64,000 nt of DNA from Kitagawia praeruptora (taxonomy: Eukaryota > Streptophyta > Magnoliopsida > Apiales > Apiaceae), in contig CM075344.1 of assembly GCA_037693485.1 (NCBI GenBank), positions 95,391,001-95,455,000 on the forward strand, given 5' to 3'. The position numbers and the translations under genes are program-made. Numbering within the stretch: position 1 is the first letter of the stretch; every line of letters begins with the position of its first letter. A model generated the notes under the pieces. That model saw nothing but the letters and a program-made list of their open reading frames with translations, did no database searches and was not told where the DNA came from. This document shows, one piece after another, positions 1-9,455 of the stretch.

Positions 1-223
1 CAAATCACTGGCTTTATTTTTTCTATAACTCTTTCGTGAACTACCCCCATAAAAGGATATAAAAGATGTTCATCTGGCTTTTTCCATCAACTATGGTTCT
101 TCATTTCCACGAAACTCATTTCCTTATGATAGATTATATAATGACAAAATTTGGTCAAATCAAGTTATGAACTGTGACAGCTTGATCAATGCAAGCTTCC
201 TAATGTGTCTTTGAAATTTTTAG
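1..223 (+). other. intron of the U-box kinase gene (3' part)
   Basis: AT-rich non-coding sequence ending in a T-rich tract and the acceptor tttttag at 217-223, directly before an open kinase-domain exon in phase 0. The upstream exons of the gene lie outside the window. Confidence 0.8.
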
Positions 224-1292
224 GTTGAAGTTCTCAGCAAATTACGTCATCCGCACATGGTTTTACTACTTGGAGCTTGTCCGGAGGACGGTTGCCTAGT
301 TTATGAATTCATGGAAAAAGGGAACCTGGAAGATCATATTTTCCGGAGAAGTGGAAGACCATCTCTTCCATGGTCTATTCGATTTCGGATAGCTTTTGAA
401 ATAGCCTGTGGACTTGCATTCTTACATAATTCAAAGCCGGATCCAGTCATTCACTGTGACCTAAAACCTGGGAATATCTTATTAGACAAGAATTATGTGA
501 GCAAAATTGGAGATGTGGGGTTGGCGAAACTCATTTCCGATGTTGTACCTGACAACATCACAGAATATGGTGACTCCATTATTGCTGGCACCCTCTTCTA
601 CATGGATCCAGAGTATCAAAGAACAGGCACAATCCGGCCTAAATCTGATGTATACGCTTTTGGAATCATCACCCTTCAATTGCTGGGTGCCTGCCATCCA
701 AAGGGCCTTTTATTGAGAGTTGAGGATGCTCTTGAAAATGGTTCCATATATGAAATACTGGACAAGTCAGTTACAGATTGGCCACTACCTGAAGCAGAGG
801 AACTTGCTCGATTAGCACTGAAGTGCTCCAGTCTAAGATGCAGAGATAGGCCAGATCTTGACAAAGAAGTGCTTCCAGTTCTAAAAAAACTTGTTGACTT
901 TGCTGATTTACAAACAGAGGTGCAAACTTTTGACATTGATGCACCACGTCATTACTACTGTCCAATCCTTCAGGTAAATGTTTGAAATCACTTACAAACT
1001 TGTTATAGATATTATTGTACTCACTGTAAAAAGATACCTATCATTTTGATTTATGCATATCATGCGATGACTATTTCAGGAAATAATGGTTGATCCCTAT
1101 ATAGCTCCTGATGGTTTTACTTATGAGCACAAAGCAATAAAGTTGTGGCTTGAGAAACACAACATATCGCCAGTGACAAAGCAATGTTTGCAGCAAAAGA
1201 TTCTACATCCAAATCACACTTTGCGTTCTGCCATACAAGAGTGGGCCTCTCGTGTAAAACATCCGCAGGTACCTGAATCAAAACACACTTGA
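224..1292 (+). CDS. U-box domain-containing protein kinase, 3' part (PUB receptor-like cytoplasmic kinase family)
   Basis: Two exons: 224-973 (donor caggtaaat) and 1080-1292 (acceptor ctatttcag at 1071-1079), joined in phase 0. Exon 1 encodes most of a protein kinase domain. It opens at the LRHPHMVLLLGACPE segment and has the catalytic loop HCDLKPGNILL, the magnesium loop DVG (GDVGLAKL, not DFG), the activation-segment end YMDPEYQ, then KSDVYAFGI and the RCRDRPDL C-lobe motif. Exon 2 completes a C-terminal U-box that starts at YYCPILQ and continues with EIMVDPYIAPDGFTYE, ending near LRSAIQEW. Kinase followed by U-box is the order in plant class-IV U-box kinases (PUB33/34/35/50-55 type), which are predicted E3 ubiquitin ligases; their N-terminal USP-like and coiled-coil parts would be upstream. 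HCD replaces HRD, and DVG replaces DFG as in close relatives as I recall them, so catalytic activity is uncertain. The stop at 1290-1292 is taken as the C-terminus; a GT at 1269 could be a further donor. Family assignment is firm; the orthologue is not identified. Confidence 0.9.
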
Positions 1293-1558
1293 ATGTTTGA
1301 TTTTTTTTTTCACAGAGCAAGTAAAAAGTACTTAATATTAATAGAAGCTACTAGTGGTCATATAATGTAAATATGTACTGCAGTTATTGTACATTGTCAG
1401 GAGCAACTGTGTTTGTAAGTCTTACAATCACAAAGCTTTGGTGTGAAATCAAACTAGTGTATGGGACTGCATTTTTTTTCTTTCCAATTTGTATGAAGCA
1501 GAGCCAAGTATTTGTTGCTAAAAAATTGTATTAAAGTGATTTATTTAATGGGTATAGT
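1293..1558. other. 3' flank of the kinase gene, no gene seen
   Basis: AT-rich sequence with T-runs, probably 3' UTR and spacer. No clear polyadenylation signal could be singled out and no ORF of note is present. Confidence 0.5.
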
Positions 1559-2342
1559 TTTTTTTTTTTTGCTCAGTTGCATATATATATAAAGAAATAA
1601 GGAATATACAGGGGTTGGCTCTTGCTCTATGACAAGCCATAGAGGGGACTATCTGTAATCAATCTAGGAAAAGATTGAGAATAGAAAGAAACAAAAACAA
1701 GGCAACAACCCATCAAAAATCTAGTCGACTACAATAATCGTCCATACAAGCATGATCTAGCCCTAATATCAACTAAAATGCCATCAAGCAGTTTAGCAGG
1801 ATCCTCCATTGTGAGCTCTGGCATTCCTTTCTCGTCATATGACTCATATATGATAAGTAAAAACTTAAGCCGCTAGAAGAGCTACAGTCCGATGAAAAAT
1901 GTCTGAGTGGTCGCCCCAGGATAGCAGGAGTTCTCCCCAGCTCGAGAATGGTGAAGCCAATCAGCTAGCTTCTTTAAAATAAACCCACTATAAGTGAATG
2001 GACGTAGAGATGTGCATCTGTTTCGATACTCCCAACAGAGAGAAAGCAAAAGTTAGGAGCCTACCCAAGCATAAAAGCCACTCATAGTAGGCGTAGCGAG
2101 GTGTATGAAGACGGTGCTAGACAGAGTGGTGCCAAGGGACTCTTGGAAGTTCAAATCTCGTTGCGTCCCATATGTGCTAAAATTTTAATTTCTGAAGAGG
2201 GATGTCAACCCAAATTAATCTAGTCTTGCTTACTAAGATCAAAGCGAGGATATGTGAAAGCGTGGAGCCACTTGCTGAAGTCTTTATTCACATGATGGTG
2301 ACGAGAGTTGGGGGATTGGGAGAAGCCACAAACCAGTGTTGA

Positions 2343-2940
2343 TCAATGAGTGAACCAAGGAGTCGGCATGTAAACCTGACTTGGAATAATGATATCAGAT
2401 GGAAGAGAAACTAAGCAATGCCCATTCCACCAGGGATCAAACCACAATGAGGTCCTTTGGTCATTCCCAAGCTTATAAATGATAAACTGGCGGGCCATGG
2501 GTTGAAGTTTAAGCACCTGTCGCCAGATCCTCGAGCAGTCAGTTGGAATTTCCATAGTCCAGAAACGGTGATGCTTGAGAGCAGTACTGTTTGCCCATGT
2601 AGCACAGGAAGAGGGAGCTTTCCGAACCACCTTGCTCAAGTGAAGTATTATTTGCGCCCTGTTCCATTCCATAGGGATTTTAAGGCCAAGGCTCCCTTCC
2701 TCCTGAGGCGAACAAACGACATCCCACTAAACTTTTGCTCCCCTTTTTTGTTTGTACCCTTTTCAAAGATTTCTAGTGAGAACAGTTTGAATCCTTTTGT
2801 GAAGCTCCCCCGGAAGCATGAAGTTATTTGACCAAAAGGACTAAATAGATGACAGAACAGATCAAAGCAATTGAGTGTGCCCAGCTAGAGATAATAGAAT
2901 AGCAATTGAGTGTGCCTAGAGATAATAGAATAGTAGTCCA
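2343..2940 (-). pseudogene. LINE reverse transcriptase C-terminal / zf-RVT-region fragment
   Basis: The minus strand carries an open 109-aa stretch at 2343-2672 with the plant-LINE pattern of a helical segment followed by KLGNDQRTSLWFDPWWNG (the G-N-G...LW-DPW block before zf-RVT). Upstream (2673-2940) are broken pieces resembling AGHTQL, QSVLSSI and FWSNNFMLP, the maturase-like thumb region of L1 RTs. Several stops and frame changes interrupt it. A short direct repeat at 2868-2935 (gagtgtgcc and gataatagaatag motifs twice) lies within it. Confidence 0.7.
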
Positions 2941-2954
2941 GCTATAATTTCGAG

Positions 2955-3507
2955 AGGGTTAAATATCAAAATGGTCACTGAAGTGGAAACCATATATCAA
3001 TTCGTTCACCGATCTTAATGGGATATCATTTGAATCATTAAAGTCATAATAAATATCAAACAAATACCTCTATATATGTACTCGGAAAGTAAAAGTAATT
3101 TTTCATCGAGTTCCACACATTTTTCTTAAATGCTACTGTAATCAAATGAAAGGTTATGAATTCTAGTATTTTTGATAATATATTTAGAATTTTAAAAGTT
3201 TATTTGCTATTTATTTTTAATTAAAACAAGGAAAATGACAATAAAATTAAAAATAAATAGTAAATGAATTTTTAAAAATCTAAATATATTATCAGAAATA
3301 CTAGAACTATTAACCTTTCGTTTGGTTATGGAAGCATTCAAGAAAAATATGTAAAACTTAATAAAAAAATATTTTTACTTCTCGAGTACATATTAAGGTA
3401 TCCATTTGATATTTATTATGACTTTAATGATTCAAATGATACTCCATTAAGATCGGTGAACGAATTGATATATAGCTTCCATTTCAGTGACCATTTTGAA
3501 TACCATA
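2955..3507. repeat. fold-back MITE (~550 bp near-palindrome)
   Basis: The left arm from about 2957 (gttaaatatcaaaatggtca...) is the near-perfect reverse complement of the right arm ending about 3505 (...agtgaccattttgaatac). The arms extend over most of the element, including the gaatcattaaagtcataat block (left) and its complement near 3415-3430, so a single strand could form a long hairpin. There is no coding capacity. It sits inside the LINE relic. Exact ends and TSD are uncertain; superfamily not assigned. Confidence 0.75.
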
Positions 3508-3551
3508 GGAATACCCCGTTAAGTCTTATAGAAATAAGGGGGACGCCTAAG

Positions 3552-4390
3552 AACCGAACCAGGAGCTCACCATATGGAATACCATAGGCTGCATCAAACT
3601 AGGAGGTAACTTCGTGCTTGCAATTGCAGAAGAAAACAGTACTTTTGTGAACATTAGGAGAGAGGTCACTCATTTCTGAAAATTTAGAACCGAACCGGGA
3701 GCTCACCATATGGAATACCATAGGCTGCATCAAACCAGGAGGTAACTTCGTGCTTGCAATTGCAGAAGAAAACATGTTAGAATATAATATAAGATCCATA
3801 TAAGGCCTCCCTCTAACACCTTAAGTTTTTAGATGAGTTGGTTACTTAACATGGTATTAGAGCTCTGGTGTTTGTGGAGGTCTCAAGTTCGAACCCCACC
3901 ACCCCCAATATTCTCAATTTAATTTGGCACTAAGGTATTGCTCCAAATATGGGCTCCTAGTGACCACTATTACCCCATAGTGGGCTCTTACCTCATAGTG
4001 GGCTTGCGAGTGAGGGGGAATATTAAATATATATGAGTATAAAATCCTTGAAAGGGCCTTCCCCAACACCTTAAGGTTTTGGGTGAAATGGTTTTTAACA
4101 TGGTATCAGAGCTCAGGCACGCAGAGGTCCCAGGTTCGACTCTCTGCGACCCCCAATATTCTCACAATTTATTTCGGACACGAAGGCAAATTATGCTCCA
4201 AAGATGAGCGCCCGTGATCCACTCTTCGACCCAAAAATGGGCTTTCGAGTGAGGGGGAGTGTTAGAATATAATATAAGATCCATATAAGGCCTCCCTCTA
4301 ATACCTTAAGGTTTTAGATGAGTTGGTTACTTAACAAAACAGTACTTTTGTGAACATTAGGAGAGAGGTCACTCATTTCTGAAAATTTAG
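3552..4390. repeat. 136-bp tandem duplication of LINE sequence, second copy split by a TRIM
   Basis: Copy 1 is 3552-3687. Copy 2 is 3688-3774 continued at 4342-4390 after removal of the TRIM and one TSD copy; both add up to 136 bp. Both start aaccgaacc and end gaaaatttag, with only a few differences (accagg/accggg, aaacta/aaacca). Copy 1 serves as an uninterrupted reference for the TRIM insertion site in copy 2. Confidence 0.85.
3775..4336 (+). mobile_element. TRIM (miniature LTR retrotransposon) with three LTRs
   Basis: Terminal LTRs of 77 bp at 3775-3851 and 4260-4336 both start tgttagaata and end cttaaca, and differ at about two sites. The 5-bp TSD aaaca is at 3770-3774 and 4337-4341. A primer-binding site tggtattagagc follows LTR1 (3852-3863) and a purine tract gagtgagggggag precedes the last LTR (about 4247-4259). 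A third, clearly diverged LTR-like copy lies at 4021-4100, with its own purine tract before it and its own PBS tggtatcagagc at 4101-4112. The two internal segments (169 and 159 bp) differ from each other. No ORF, as expected for TRIMs, which are mobilised in trans. Confidence 0.85.
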
Positions 4391-4652
4391 CCAAGGAGTT
4401 CAGAATATGAACAATAGAGGCCTTGTCCCCGTGAGAAAAAAACAAGACATCATCTGCAAATAATAAGTGGTTCAGCTTTAACTCTCGACATTTCCAGTGA
4501 AATTTGAAGTCCCTTGGTACTTTAGCAAGCAAACAAGACAAGATATTCATGACAATTATAAATAAATTTGGAGACATTGGATCTCCTTGGCATAAACTCT
4601 TAGCACCCTTGAAGTAGCCTTTAAGCATACCATTAATTTTAATTGAATACAA
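4342..4652 (-). pseudogene. LINE reverse transcriptase fragment (palm domain)
   Basis: The minus-strand frame contains the RT box LCQGDPMSPNLFIIVMNILS (fingers/palm) and the catalytic LFADDVLFF box, followed by the FSEMSDLSPN helix. It is truncated at the N-terminal side near 4655, where unrelated repeat sequence begins, and the downstream continuation is split by the TRIM. Confidence 0.8.
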
Positions 4653-4655
4653 ATG

Positions 4656-4864
4656 AGTGATACTTTTTGGGTTTTAATTTTTTTTTTATAAAATTATTTA
4701 ACTCATTTAAACCGAACCAACCCAACCCAAATCCACATACAATGGGTAGGGTTGGGTTACAAAATTATTTTTTACGGGTTGGGTTAAAAATTTCAAAGCG
4801 ATTTAATTGGGTCGGGTTGCAAAAACGTCATCAACCCGGCCAACCCGACTCGCGAACACCCCTA
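4656..4864. mobile_element. probable hAT-like non-autonomous DNA element fragment
   Basis: Contains repeated 'accgaaccaacccaaccc' and 'gggttgggtta' motifs in both orientations and ends gaacacccct at about 4854-4863. This combination resembles one end of plant hAT-type non-autonomous elements. The left end is not resolved and no TSD was found. Confidence 0.4.
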
Positions 4865-5071
4865 TTTTTCACTTCTACAAGCAAGTATTCTTACAATTTT
4901 TAGCTCGAGAAACAGAATATTTCCTAACATGCTTAATTGTTTAGATATTTCTTTTTTCATTTTTAGGGTATTCCTTAGATTTTTTTTTTTTCATTTTTAA
5001 GCTATTTCCAAGATTTTTTTAAAAAAAAAAAAAAAACTATCCACTAATGATGGATGCCCCATGCAATGTCT

Positions 5072-7354
5072 TGTAACATCCCAGATTTTTAGATTAATTT
5101 TAGTAATTTAGGATTTAAGATTATAGCATTTTTCAATTTTAGAGGAGTTATTGCTAAAATTCATTAAAAATAGAAGATTAATACTCCCTCTGTCCCGATG
5201 AATTGTTTACGTTTTAGAATGATGTTTTTGGCACGCATTTTAAGGTGCATTTTAAAGGTAGTTCAATAACTTATTTTTAAAATTTTCTTTTTTAGTATAA
5301 AAATAAAATGTATATATTTTTATACAAAAAAATATATTTAAAAATAGGTTATGGAACTATCCTTAAAATACCCCTTAAAATGCGTGCCAGAAAGTATAAA
5401 AAGAATGGTAAAGAATTGATTGGGACGGAGGGAGTAGGTTGTAACTAATAATTGATTTTTAAGTTTTGAATTTTGGCTAAAAATTTGTAGTTTTTTTAAA
5501 TAAGGAGGATAAAAAAAATACAGAAAAATCCTAGAATTTTATATAGTAGTCAGGTAAAGAAAAAAGAACGGAGAGAGAGAAGAATAGAGAGGAAAAAGAA
5601 ACGTCGAGAGAGAGAGAGAGAGAAGAACACGAGAGGAGAAGAGCAAGAGAAGAGGAAGACTCATAACAAGATTAAAAAAAAGGGGTAACGATTCTTTATT
5701 TCTCTCGATATTCGTGTTAATTCATGTGTATGATGTTTGATTGATTTTGATTATGTTAAGGATCTTTGTTGTTCTCTTGAGTTTTGCATTGAGTTTTGCG
5801 TATGTGGTAAAGTTTTGTACATGTACATGTGTTCTTTGTTATATTCATTGTCTTTGTATGGTTACTCCGATTTTGTATGCATAGTGTATTTGGATTCTGA
5901 ATTCTTGTAAAATTCGTATATGATTCAATATTCATCCGAATTTCATGAAATTAGACTTTCTGAAAAGGCATTTTAATTATCTACAACTTTGATTATTTGT
6001 GTTTTTCGAAATTCATCCTGTAAATATGAGTTTTCTATTGTCGGTTTGAGAAGGCTAACTTCAAAAATTCATAGTAAATTGAATTTTTATCCAAATATTA
6101 TGAGTGATATCATTCTGAAAAGATATTTTCGAGCTCTACGTTTTTCGTTTGCATTCCTCCGTCAAATTCTGTGATTTTGAAGTCTTAAACAACAAAATAC
6201 TAGGGAAGTCAGGATCTGATTCTGTTCTACAGTCCGCCAATATCTACTTTCTGAATTCGTTACTTGTTTGTTTTTATCGAGTTTTACCATTCCGGAAAGG
6301 TCTCAGAATTTTCTACGTTTTTCATGAATTGTACTTTTTTAGATAAAATCATTTTCATAGAGTAATTTGCCAATTTTCAGAACTAGTCAGGGCTGATTTT
6401 GTTAACAATGGTCTATTTTGTAAGATATTTTGGTGTGTGATTTTTGGAATTTTTTTTGAGTAACTTATATGGAATCGCCGCATGAGTTCTATTAAGGTCT
6501 GTGCTTATTTTCTTTATTTGATTGTTAATAGATTATAAATTAAGATTTAAGATTTATTGTGATATTATTCAGGGTACGAAATCAACATCGAGGTAGTGAC
6601 TTTTCGTTGCTCACTAACATTATCAAACCTGTTTCTATTCTGTTAATTTTTATTGCATTTGTAGTATTTGATTTTTGAAAATTGTGATATCGAAACCAGA
6701 ATTTAGAAAAGATTTTTATAAGAATCCCCAGTTTTAGTTGCGTATCGAATCATATAATCCGGTCACTGGATAGTGTGACATGCAGAACTAGTTTACGCAT
6801 GTTCCGGAACACATAGTTACCTTGTTGAGTAAGACTTAACTAGGGACGTAAATTGGCCCTCATCGAACCATCGAACTATAGAAGACTTGTCACTGGCATA
6901 GTGTGACCGTAATTTAGAAATGTGGGAATAAAATGTGATTTTATTGTTAAAGATTGTTTTATCGATTTACAGCTTTAGAACTTTTGTTTTTTTTTTGAAA
7001 GTATTATTTTGAGCCATCGGGCGATAGTTATTTGCTGGGCTTCGTAGCTCATTGTTTTAATATATTTCAGGTTATTAAGTTTTGGATCGAATAAGGATGT
7101 GAACTTGCGGATTTTGTGCTACCTGATTTAGATGCAATTATTGGAAAAGATTTATCGCATTATAGAATAATTTTAGTTTTTAATTGGACACTGATTATTG
7201 AATTTGTGTAGCTGCGTTTCTAATTTGATTGTTTTAGATTATTGTGTTGACTTTGGGTTTGACTTTTGTTGAATTTGGATTTATTTAATAAAGAATTGTA
7301 TTTTATTTAAGTTGAAAATTTAGAAATAATAATCCGAAAAGTCGGGTTTTTACA
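5072..7354 (+). mobile_element. solo LTR of a Ty3-Gypsy retrotransposon (2283 bp)
   Basis: Starts tgtaacatccc and ends cgggtttttaca (TG...CA), flanked by the identical 5-bp TSD tgtct at 5067-5071 and 7355-7359. There is no PBS or PPT on either side, so this is a recombined solo LTR. A (GA)-rich stretch lies at about 5570-5645. The termini resemble those of the 5.2-kb LTRs at 35.9-50.9 kb (TGTAA...CCC / ...TTACA), suggesting the same chromovirus-like lineage. The small ORFs inside are not supported as genes. A Stowaway-like MITE sits at 5184-5434, and the final 514 bp are present again at 20212-20724. Confidence 0.88.
5184..5434. mobile_element. Stowaway-like MITE (251 bp)
   Basis: The terminal inverted repeats ctccctctgtccc and gggacggaggg(ag) are flanked by TA dinucleotides at 5182-5183 and 5435-5436, the Tc1/mariner Stowaway signature. 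The interior is largely palindromic, with a long T/A hairpin. A relative of the same length lies at 18897-19147. Confidence 0.85.
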
Positions 7355-7486
7355 TGTCTTGTATTGCTTGCATTCAGGACCGACCCGGCATGTATTGATT
7401 CATTCAAATATATTTTTATACATATTTGTCTTTAAAATATCTAAATAAAACAAGTATTTTTTTTTTGAAAACAAAACAACTTCCAT

Positions 7487-7996
7487 TCAAGAAGATAAAT
7501 CAAACGAAAGAGCCTCCAACAAGCACGTAGGAGGAGACGTGAAAACAATATGGGAATTAGCTAAACATGGGAATCTAGCCATACTATGAGCTACCCTGTT
7601 AGCTTCTCTCCGAATAAAACGAACCGAAACCGTTGCCATACTTTGCAACTCCTGTTTGCATACTTCGATAATGTCACCTACATCCAGCAAATTCTTCTTA
7701 CCCTCTGTAATCGCTTTGACACCAAGCAGTGAGTCTGATTCCAGAGAGACCAAACCAGTGTTGAAGCTCTCTTCCTTAAGCCACGACAGTGCCTCCCTCA
7801 TACCTATAACCTCAGCCTCCAAGACAGATGCAACCATTGGAAAGCTCATCACTTTACCTGCAATAAACGCCCCCATATGATTTCTCATTACCAACCCTAT
7901 CGAGAAATTTCTAGCATTTGGAAAAACGGACGTGTCCACATTGACTTTCACATCACCCAAATCTTGTCGTTGCCATCTGTTTGCAGTTCTCTCCAC
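7487..7996 (-). pseudogene. LINE ORF2 C-terminal RNase H domain (copy A)
   Basis: An open 169-aa stretch with the RNase H fold landmarks: VNVDTSVF (first Asp), LEAEVIGMREAL (Glu), LESDSLLGV (second Asp), and a C-terminal REANRVAHSMAR helix with the His. This is the RVT_3-type domain at the end of many plant L1 ORF2 proteins, which removes template RNA. It is separated from the zf-RVT part by a frameshift near 8100-8150, where the expected GLWFWRN peptide is read in the wrong frame. Confidence 0.85.
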
Positions 7997-8043
7997 TCTA
8001 TGCCCTGTCTAAGTACTGTTACTAGCCTATTTCTTCTTCGCCT

Positions 8044-9232
8044 CTATCCACTCCGAGTGCATTTTAAAACTACTGTCCATGGCAAATGCAGCTGTGACAG
8101 TCTTTTCATCCCAGACTTTCTTGTTCCTCCAAAACCACAACCCCATAACACTATACAGATTTTACTCACTTCTTCTACAGGTGCAGTACTAATTTTCTCG
8201 AGAAGCCATTCATGCGCATATTCAACACTACTCCAGTCATAAAGTAAGCCCACGTGGTGCCAACATTCACTTGCAAAATCACAGTCGAAGAACAAATGAG
8301 CCATATGTTCGATGTCATTCAAGCACATCGGACAGGTAAAAGGCACTCTAACCCCTTTAGCCCTCAACCTCCATTTAACTGGAATAGCATTACGACAGAA
8401 ATGCCATATGAAAACTTTTACGTTGTGAGGAACTTTCAAATGCCAAACTTTCTTCCATCCAACACCTTGCACAATAGTATCAGTTTCATGATGCCTGTTA
8501 AACCAGTAATGATACCCTGACTTTGCATTGTACTCCCCATTGTTAGAATCCATCCAAACCACCCTATCTGGTCTGTCTCTCTGCGCTATAGGCAAGGCCA
8601 AAATGGCTTCTGCATCTTCTTGTACAAACCGTTCTCTGACCATAGTTTGATTCCATCTTTTCTCATTAGTGCAAAACAGACTCGAAACAACTTCATTTCT
8701 GCCATCATAAATCTGATTCGACTCAACACAAAAATTCTTCTTTGCTCTCAACCAAGGATCCTTAGTAGCTTTGATTTCGTTCCCATTGCCTAACACCCAT
8801 CTGAACCCACCATTTAGCTCCTCTTTAGTTGTCCAAATACCCTTCCATATAAAGCTAGGTTTATTGCCTTTACCAGCCTTCAAAACAGTAGAACTTGGAA
8901 AGTATCTAGCTTTAAACAATCTGGACACGAGAGAACTAGCATTGTGTAAAAAAGACCAAATATGTTTGCCAAGCAACGCAATATTAAATCCATATAAATC
9001 CCTGAACCCCATCCCTCCTCTAACTCATATTCTTCCAAGACAACCAATTCAATCCTTTCAGATTTCCCGCCTTGCCATTTCTCCACCAGTAATTGTTGTA
9101 CATTTGCTCTAATTCCTGACATATTGATTTAGGAATTAGGAAACAAGACATACTATAGGCTGGGCTACATTTCGAATCACAACAGTCTTGCCAGCTTGTG
9201 ACATTGGTTTTGCTTGCCATGCTTGAATGCAC
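8044..9232 (-). pseudogene. LINE ORF2 zf-RVT region (copy A)
   Basis: Frame pieces at 9020-9232, 8880-9122 and 8044-9012 together cover the segment from the YWWRNGKAGN motif to zf-RVT. The zinc-binding zf-RVT region (PFTCPMCLNDIEHMAHLFFDC, positions about 8280-8345) is intact. Two short deletions near 9020 (11 bp) and 9160 (10 bp), absent from copy B, break the frame here. Confidence 0.8.
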
Positions 9233-9455
9233 TAACTAGCTTTGTCCTTTATATAGATGAAAACTCTCGTTTTTGATCTACCTACTAGAGAGGGTAGACC
9301 AAGATATTTGGTACTTTCCAAGTCATTATGAACCCCAAGAATGGTTGAGATCTCTACCTGTTTATCACGTCTTATATTAGCACTGAAAAACACTCCAGAT
9401 TTCTAAAAGTTGACTGACTGTCCTGAACATAATTCATAGTTCAAAAGTAACTGCT

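Larger units (their letters stand above)
1559..4655 (-). mobile_element. degenerate L1-type LINE relic, 5'-truncated, heavily interrupted
   Basis: A T-run at 1559-1570 (poly-A tail on the minus strand) is followed by a non-coding 3' end, then LINE peptides in the expected minus-strand order: zf-RVT-region remains at about 2343-2940 and reverse transcriptase remains at 3510-3774 and 4342-4652. The RT frame crosses the insertions: the FADD block at 4.45 kb, the VHKSTVFF block near 3.6 kb and RFLGVPLISIRL near 3.55 kb are consecutive landmarks of plant L1 RT. The relic is interrupted by a fold-back MITE (2955-3507) and by a TRIM (3775-4336), and is partly tandemly duplicated. No target-site duplication was found. 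Confidence 0.75.

Noticed and set aside
3900..4160. tRNA gene suggested by aggttcgactc and agttcgaacccc
   Set aside because: These B-box-like strings fall in the TRIM internal segments next to the PBS; no cloverleaf or box A at proper spacing.
5989..6346. Two overlapping short plus-strand ORFs
   Set aside because: Inside the non-coding solo LTR; Phe-rich, low complexity, no domain.
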